Origin: Rutidosis leptorrhynchoides
Taxonomy: Eukaryota > Streptophyta > Magnoliopsida > Asterales > Asteraceae
Direction: 5' to 3'
Length of the DNA stretch: 64,000 bases
Assembly: GCF_046630445.1 (NCBI RefSeq)
Contig: NC_092333.1
Span: 98,912,001 to 98,976,000 of the forward strand
Shown here: piece after piece, positions 59,518 through 64,000 of the stretch
Layout of the letters: the number at the start of each line of letters is the position of its first letter
Numbering within the stretch: the stretch's first letter is position 1
Made by a program: the position numbers and the translations under genes
Notes under the pieces: model-generated
Seen by the model: the letters and a program-made list of their open reading frames with translations, nothing else
What the model was told of the DNA's origin: nothing
Databases searched by the model: none

Positions 59518-60690
59518 TTAGTTAGCTGTGGTGTCGAAATTGTGATTAACTTCGTTGTCGACTTCCATCGGACTATCTATGTAGTGTTTAACTCTGTGAC
59601 CATTAACTTTAAATTCAATCCCATTTGAATTTATTAATTCTATCATTCCGTATGGGAAAACTCTTTTGACTATGAATGGTCCAGACCATCTTGATTTCAA
59701 TTTTCCAGGAAATAGCTTGAATCGTGAATTGAAAAGAAGAACTCTGTCTCCTTCTTTAAATTCTTTTGAACTTCTGATTCTTTTATCATGCCATTTCTTC
59801 GTTCTTTCTTTATAGATTAACGAACTTTCGTATGCTTCATGTCTTAATTCTTCTAATTCATTTAGTTGACTTAATCGTAGACGTCCGGCTTCATGTAAAT
59901 CTAGATTACATGTCTTCAAAGCCCAAAATGCTTTGTGTTCAGTTTCTACTGGAAGATGACATGCTTTTCCATAAACAAGTCTAAAAGGTGTGGTTCCAAT
60001 TGGAGTTTTGTAGGCTGTTCTAAAAGCCCAGAGTGCATCCTCCAATTTAATGGACCATTCTTTCGGATTTGATCCTACGGTTTTCTCTAGAATACGTTTT
60101 AAAGCTCGGTTGGTATTTTCAACTTGTCCACTTGTTTGTGGATGATATGCGGTGGAGATTTTATGAGTTACTCCATATCTTTTAAGAACTTTCTCAAGTT
60201 GATTATTACAGAAATGAGTACCCCGATCACTTATTAAAGCTTTCGGTGTTCCAAACCTTGCAAAAAGACGTTTTAAAAAGTTGACTATAACTCGTGCATC
60301 GTTAGTTGGGAGAGCTTGTGCTTCCTCCCATTTAGATACATAATCAATGGCTACGAGTATATATAGATTATTATGAGATTTTGGAAATGGACCCATAAAG
60401 TCAATACCCCAAATGTCAAATACTTCACATACTTGGATGACATTTTGTGGCATTTCATCACGTTGACTTATTTTTCCGGCCCTTTGACAAGCATCACATG
60501 ATTTGCAAAGAAGGTGTGCGTCTTTGTAAATTGTAGGCCAATAGAATCCAGCATCATAAACTTTTCTTGCTGTTAGTTGAGGCCCATAATGCCCTCCTGT
60601 TGGTCCTGTGTGACAATGGTTTAATATTTTACTGGCTTCATTTCCAAATACACATCGGCGTATTATTCCATCGGGACAACTTTTAAACAA
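59518..60690 (-). CDS. Integrase (Athila-type), open reading frame of A2
   Basis: 390 open codons, about 93% identical to A1 by hand comparison (around 27 differences), with the same His/Cys zinc site and catalytic Asp97, Asp155 and Glu191 ([22 protein letters not shown]). It ends in the SH3-like C-terminal domain. As in A1 an in-frame TGA (60739-60741) separates it from RNase H. Confidence 0.87.
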   Translation of the reverse strand: MFKSCPDGIIRRCVFGNEASKILNHCHTGPTGGHYGPQLTARKVYDAGFYWPTIYKDAHLLCKSCDACQRAGKISQRDEMPQNVIQVCEVFDIWGIDFMGPFPKSHNNLYILVAIDYVSKWEEAQALPTNDARVIVNFLKRLFARFGTPKALISDRGTHFCNNQLEKVLKRYGVTHKISTAYHPQTSGQVENTNRALKRILEKTVGSNPKEWSIKLEDALWAFRTAYKTPIGTTPFRLVYGKACHLPVETEHKAFWALKTCNLDLHEAGRLRLSQLNELEELRHEAYESSLIYKERTKKWHDKRIRSSKEFKEGDRVLLFNSRFKLFPGKLKSRWSGPFIVKRVFPYGMIELINSNGIEFKVNGHRVKHYIDSPMEVDNEVNHNFDTTAN

Positions 60691-60738
60691 ATGTGGATCT
60701 TCCCAGAAATAGTGTTTTATATCACTGAAGAATTTCTT

Positions 60739-61904
60739 TCATTTTTGGTACGATAATCCTTTTTCAAGGAATCCACAAACTAAGTAGTTTGCATAGTCTG
60801 CAAACCATGAGATTTCATTATAATCTATCTTCAATAGATATTCATCAGGAAAGTTGTCTTGTATGGCCGATTCATTTAGAACTTCTAATTCGGGATTTTC
60901 AAGACGAGAAAGATGATCAGCGGCGAGATTTTCTGCTCCTCTTTTATCTCGGATTTCAATATCAAACTCTTGTAAGAGTAAGATCCAACGGATTAATCTT
61001 GGTTTAGCATCTTGTTTTGAAAATAGGTATCTAAGAGCAGAATGGTCGGTATAGACCACCGTTTTTGCTAGAACGAGATATGATCGAAATTTGTCAAAAG
61101 CAAAGACAATAGCAAGGAGTTCTTTTTCAGTAGTTGTATAGTTCGTTTGTGCTCCTTGTAACGTCTTACTAGCATAATATATAGGTTGAAATCGTTTTTC
61201 AATCCTTTGTCCTAAAACGGCTCACATTGCAAAATCACTTGCATCGCACATTAGTTCAAATGGTAGATTCCAATTTGGTGTTATCATGATTAGCGCATTA
61301 GTGAGTTTCTCTTTAAGAATATTAAAAGATTTGATACACTCATCTGAAAAGATGAATGGAGCATCCTTTTCTAGGAGTTTATTCATAGGAGTGGAAATTT
61401 TAGAAAAATCTTTTATGAAACGTCGGTAAAAACCGGCATGCCCTAGAAAACTCCTAACTCCTCTAACATTGGTGGGATGTGGAAGTTTAGCAATTACATC
61501 TACTTTAGCTCTATCCACTTCAATTCCTTCTTTTGAAATTTTATGTCCAAGAACGATGCCTTCTTTAACCATGAAATGGCATTTCTCCCAATTAAGTACT
61601 AGATTTGATTGTTCGCATCTAATAAGCATTCGTTCCAGATTAACTAGACATGTTTCAAATGTATCACCGAAGACTGAAAAGTCATCCATGAAAACTTCCA
61701 TGCATTCTTCTATCATGTCGTGAAAAATCGCCATCATACACCTTTGAAAGGTTGCAGGGGCATTACAAAGTCCAAATGGCATGCGTTTGTAAGCAAAAGT
61801 ACCATAAGGGCACGTGAATGTGGTTTTCTCTTGATCTTCGGGTGCTATTGGAATTTAAAAATATCCGGAAAATCCATCTAGAAAACAATAGTAACTATTT
61901 CCGG
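60739..61904 (-). pseudogene. RT C-terminal part and RNase H of A2
   Basis: RT has MPFGLCNAPATFQRCM, palm FMDD (FMDDFSVFG near 61680) and GHAGFYRRFI. RNase H has [27 protein letters not shown] and [11 protein letters not shown], then the RNase H-integrase linker. Lesions: TAA at 61855-61857, TGA at 61222-61224 in the RNase H active-site region, and the TGA at 60739-60741 shared with A1. Confidence 0.82.
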
Positions 61905-64000
61905 CTAATCTTTCCAAATTTGATCTATGAAAGGTAAGGGAAAGTGATCTTTTCTGGTGGCGTCATTTAATTTTCTATAATCAATACATACACGCCATCC
62001 TGTTACAGTCCTAGTAGGAATAAGTTCATTTTTCTCATTTGTAATGACAGTCATGCCACCCTTCTTAGGCACGCATTGAACTGGGCTTACCCATGGACTA
62101 TCAGAGATTGGATAAATTAGACCTGCATCTAGCAGTTTAATAATCTCTTTCTTAACTACATCTTGCATATTAGGATTTAGTCTTCGTTGGCGTTGCACAT
62201 ACATTTTATGACCTTCTTCCATAAGGATTTTATGTGTGCAATACGAAGGACTTATTCCTTTAATATCATGAATCTTCCATGCAATGGCTGGTTTATGAGC
62301 TTTTAACACAGAAATGAGTTGTGATTTCTCATTTTCAGTAAGAGAAGACGATATTATTACAGGTAATTCAGATTTACCATGTAAATAAGCGTATTCCAAA
62401 TGGTTTGGAAGTGGCTTTAACTCTAATTTCGGAGGTTCTTTTATCGATGATTTGTATCGATATCTGTCTTCTTCTTTTAGCATTTGAATTTCTTCTGTTG
62501 TTGGTTCATATCCATTAGCTATAAGTGTAGCTAACATTTTAGCTTCATCAATTGGTTCATTACCTTCTCCTAAAGAACATTCTCCTGTTCCTTGTAATTC
62601 TGGAAATTCTTCTAATAATTCTGCATGTGCATCTAGAGTTTGAATATAATAACATGTATCATCTGCAGATTGCAGTTGTTGCATTGCTCTATCAACTGAA
62701 AAGGTAACACTCTCATCCTCTATACTTAGGGTCAGTTTCTTACCGAACACCTCTATCATTGCTTTAGCCGTGTTTAAGAATGGTCTTCCTAATATGAGAG
62801 GAACTTGAGAATCTTCTTCCATGTCCAAAACAATAAAATCTACTGGAAATACTAAAGTACCAACTTTAACTAGCATGTTCTCCATTATCCCTCTAGGATA
62901 TTTTATTGATCTATCGGCTAGTTGTATGCTTATTCTGGTTGGTTTCAATTCTCCAGGGTCTAGTTTAGTGTATAGTGAATACGGCATTAAATTTATACTA
63001 GCACCTAAATCTGCCAATGCTTCTATTGAACTAAGACTACCCAGAAAACATGGAATTGTGAAACTTCCAGGATCAGATAATTTTTCTAGTATCTTATTCA
63101 ACAGCACTGCTGAACAATTAGCATTCATAGTAACAGCCGAGAGTTCTTCCATTTTCTTTCTATTTGAGATTAGATCTTTCAAGAATTTAGCATATCTAGG
63201 CATTCCTGAAATCACATCAATGAAAGGAAGATTTACATTTATCTGTTTAAACATATCCAAGAATTTGGATTGCTCGGCTTCAAGTTTCTCTTTCTTCATT
63301 TTACTCGGGTAAGGAAGTGGTGGTTGGTATGGTTTAACATAAGGTTTAGCCTTAACTGTGTTATCTTCATTAACCTTTTCAACTACCGGTTCTTTTTTCT
63401 TATCTTGATCAGGTTGTGGTTCTTGTGGAGTAGGAATAGTTTCATCAGAAGTTACAGGTATTTCCGGTGGTTTAAGTGTTGTACCACTTCTTGTGGTAAT
63501 GGCTTTAGCTGTTTCATTCCGGGGGTTAGCATTTGTATCACTAGGTAGACTTCCCGATTTTCTTTCACCTATTAACCTTGGTAGGTTACTTACTTCTTGT
63601 TCCAAGTTTTGAATAGAAGCTTGTTGATTTCTAAATGCTTGAACATTTTGTTCATTAGTTTGTTTCTGAGATGTGAATAACTGCGTTTGAGTTTCAACTA
63701 GCTTCGTCATCATATCTTCTAAATTCGGCTTTTTATCATCGGTTTGTTGTGGTGGTTTGTTTTGAAAATTAGGTCTTTGCTGATTGTAATTATTATTGGA
63801 TACTTGTTGATTGCTAGGACCTTGTTGGTTGTTGTATGGAATATTTCGGTTATAATTCTGGTTTTGATTGTAAATTGGTCTTGGCGGTTGATAATTATTC
63901 TGATAATTATTTCCAGGCCTTTGGTTTATGTATGAAATATTCTCTCTTTGTTCCATTGTTAATTCAATACTGAGACAATCTTTTGTCAAATGTGGTCCTC
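61905..64000 (-). pseudogene. Gag C-terminus, protease and RT N-terminus of A2 (open to edge)
   Basis: A single open frame of nearly 700 codons reaching the window edge. The end of a Gag CCHC knuckle (GGPHLTKDC) lies at the edge, followed by an Asn/Gln-rich linker with NYQNNYQPPRP and a Pro-rich region. Protease has ALADLGASINLMPYSLY (about residue 340) and LILGRPFLNTA. RT fingers begin at SPWVSPVQCVPKKGG. The frame is lost at about 61915, where one base is missing relative to A1. Otherwise undamaged, in contrast to A1. Confidence 0.82.

Larger units (their letters stand above)
51369..64000 (-). mobile_element. Athila-type Ty3/Gypsy element A2 (runs off right edge)
   Basis: Minus-strand order from the right edge: gag end, protease, RT, RNase H, integrase, zinc-knuckle ORF, putative intron, env-like ORF, 2.2 kb spacer, PPT, 3' LTR. 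It is the same family as A1 and inserted into element E; the bases left of the insertion are GTTAC (51364-51368), the likely target duplication. Fewer lesions than A1, so probably the younger copy. Confidence 0.88.

Overview
The window is plant nuclear DNA, most likely from an Asteraceae (daisy family) eudicot; the family is my inference from the style of the retroelements, not something the sequence proves. It is AT-rich. It contains one ordinary host gene with GT-AG introns, and almost everything else is nested transposable elements, microsatellites and decayed fragments.

Left part (1-30021): a nest of four LTR elements. The oldest is a plus-strand Ty3/Gypsy chromovirus (Tekay-like, element D). 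Its gag-pol relic lies at 21115-25599 and its 3' LTR at 25634-30021. A minus-strand element B (5' LTR 17076-21114, tRNA-Met primer site) sits in D's gag. A minus-strand Athila-type element A1 (5' LTR 14648-16607, body 4924-14647) sits in B's leader ORF. A minus-strand element C (5' LTR 1481-4923) sits in A1's env-like ORF. C's LTR ends match those of D, but after its primer site C carries an acidic ORF and an F-box pseudogene in place of gag.

Middle part (30022-47725): 30022-31986 is upstream sequence with SINEs and a MITE. A complete 17-exon gene for golgin candidate 6 (GC6/MAG4, the plant Uso1/p115 vesicle tether; 907 codons) runs 31987-37561, with a SINE in one intron. Then come intergenic DNA with another SINE, an old LINE-like fragment (40148-40504), a nearly full-length but broken L1-type LINE on the minus strand (40665-47167, 17-bp target duplications), and a SINE ending in an AAT microsatellite.

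Right part (47726-64000): a plus-strand Ty3/Gypsy element E (5' LTR 47726-49592, gag-protease relic 49778-51368) is interrupted at 51369 by a second Athila-type copy, A2. A2 is on the minus strand and runs off the right edge. It shows 3' LTR, PPT, antisense ORF region, env-like ORF, putative intron, zinc-knuckle ORF, integrase, RNase H/RT, protease and the end of gag.

Most unusual signals: (1) five pairs of a 14-bp palindrome, CATGCGATCGCATG, every pair at exactly 32-bp start-to-start spacing, at three different places in the Athila-type elements (LTR, post-PBS leader, pol-env spacer). (2) Nine related 14-bp palindromes at about 21-bp pitch in the LTR of element E. (3) A 138-codon zinc-knuckle ORF downstream of integrase, open in both Athila copies yet much more diverged than integrase. 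(4) Matching splice donor and acceptor signals before the env-like ORF in both copies. (5) A repeated polypurine-tract-like box. (6) An F-box gene fragment carried inside an LTR element.
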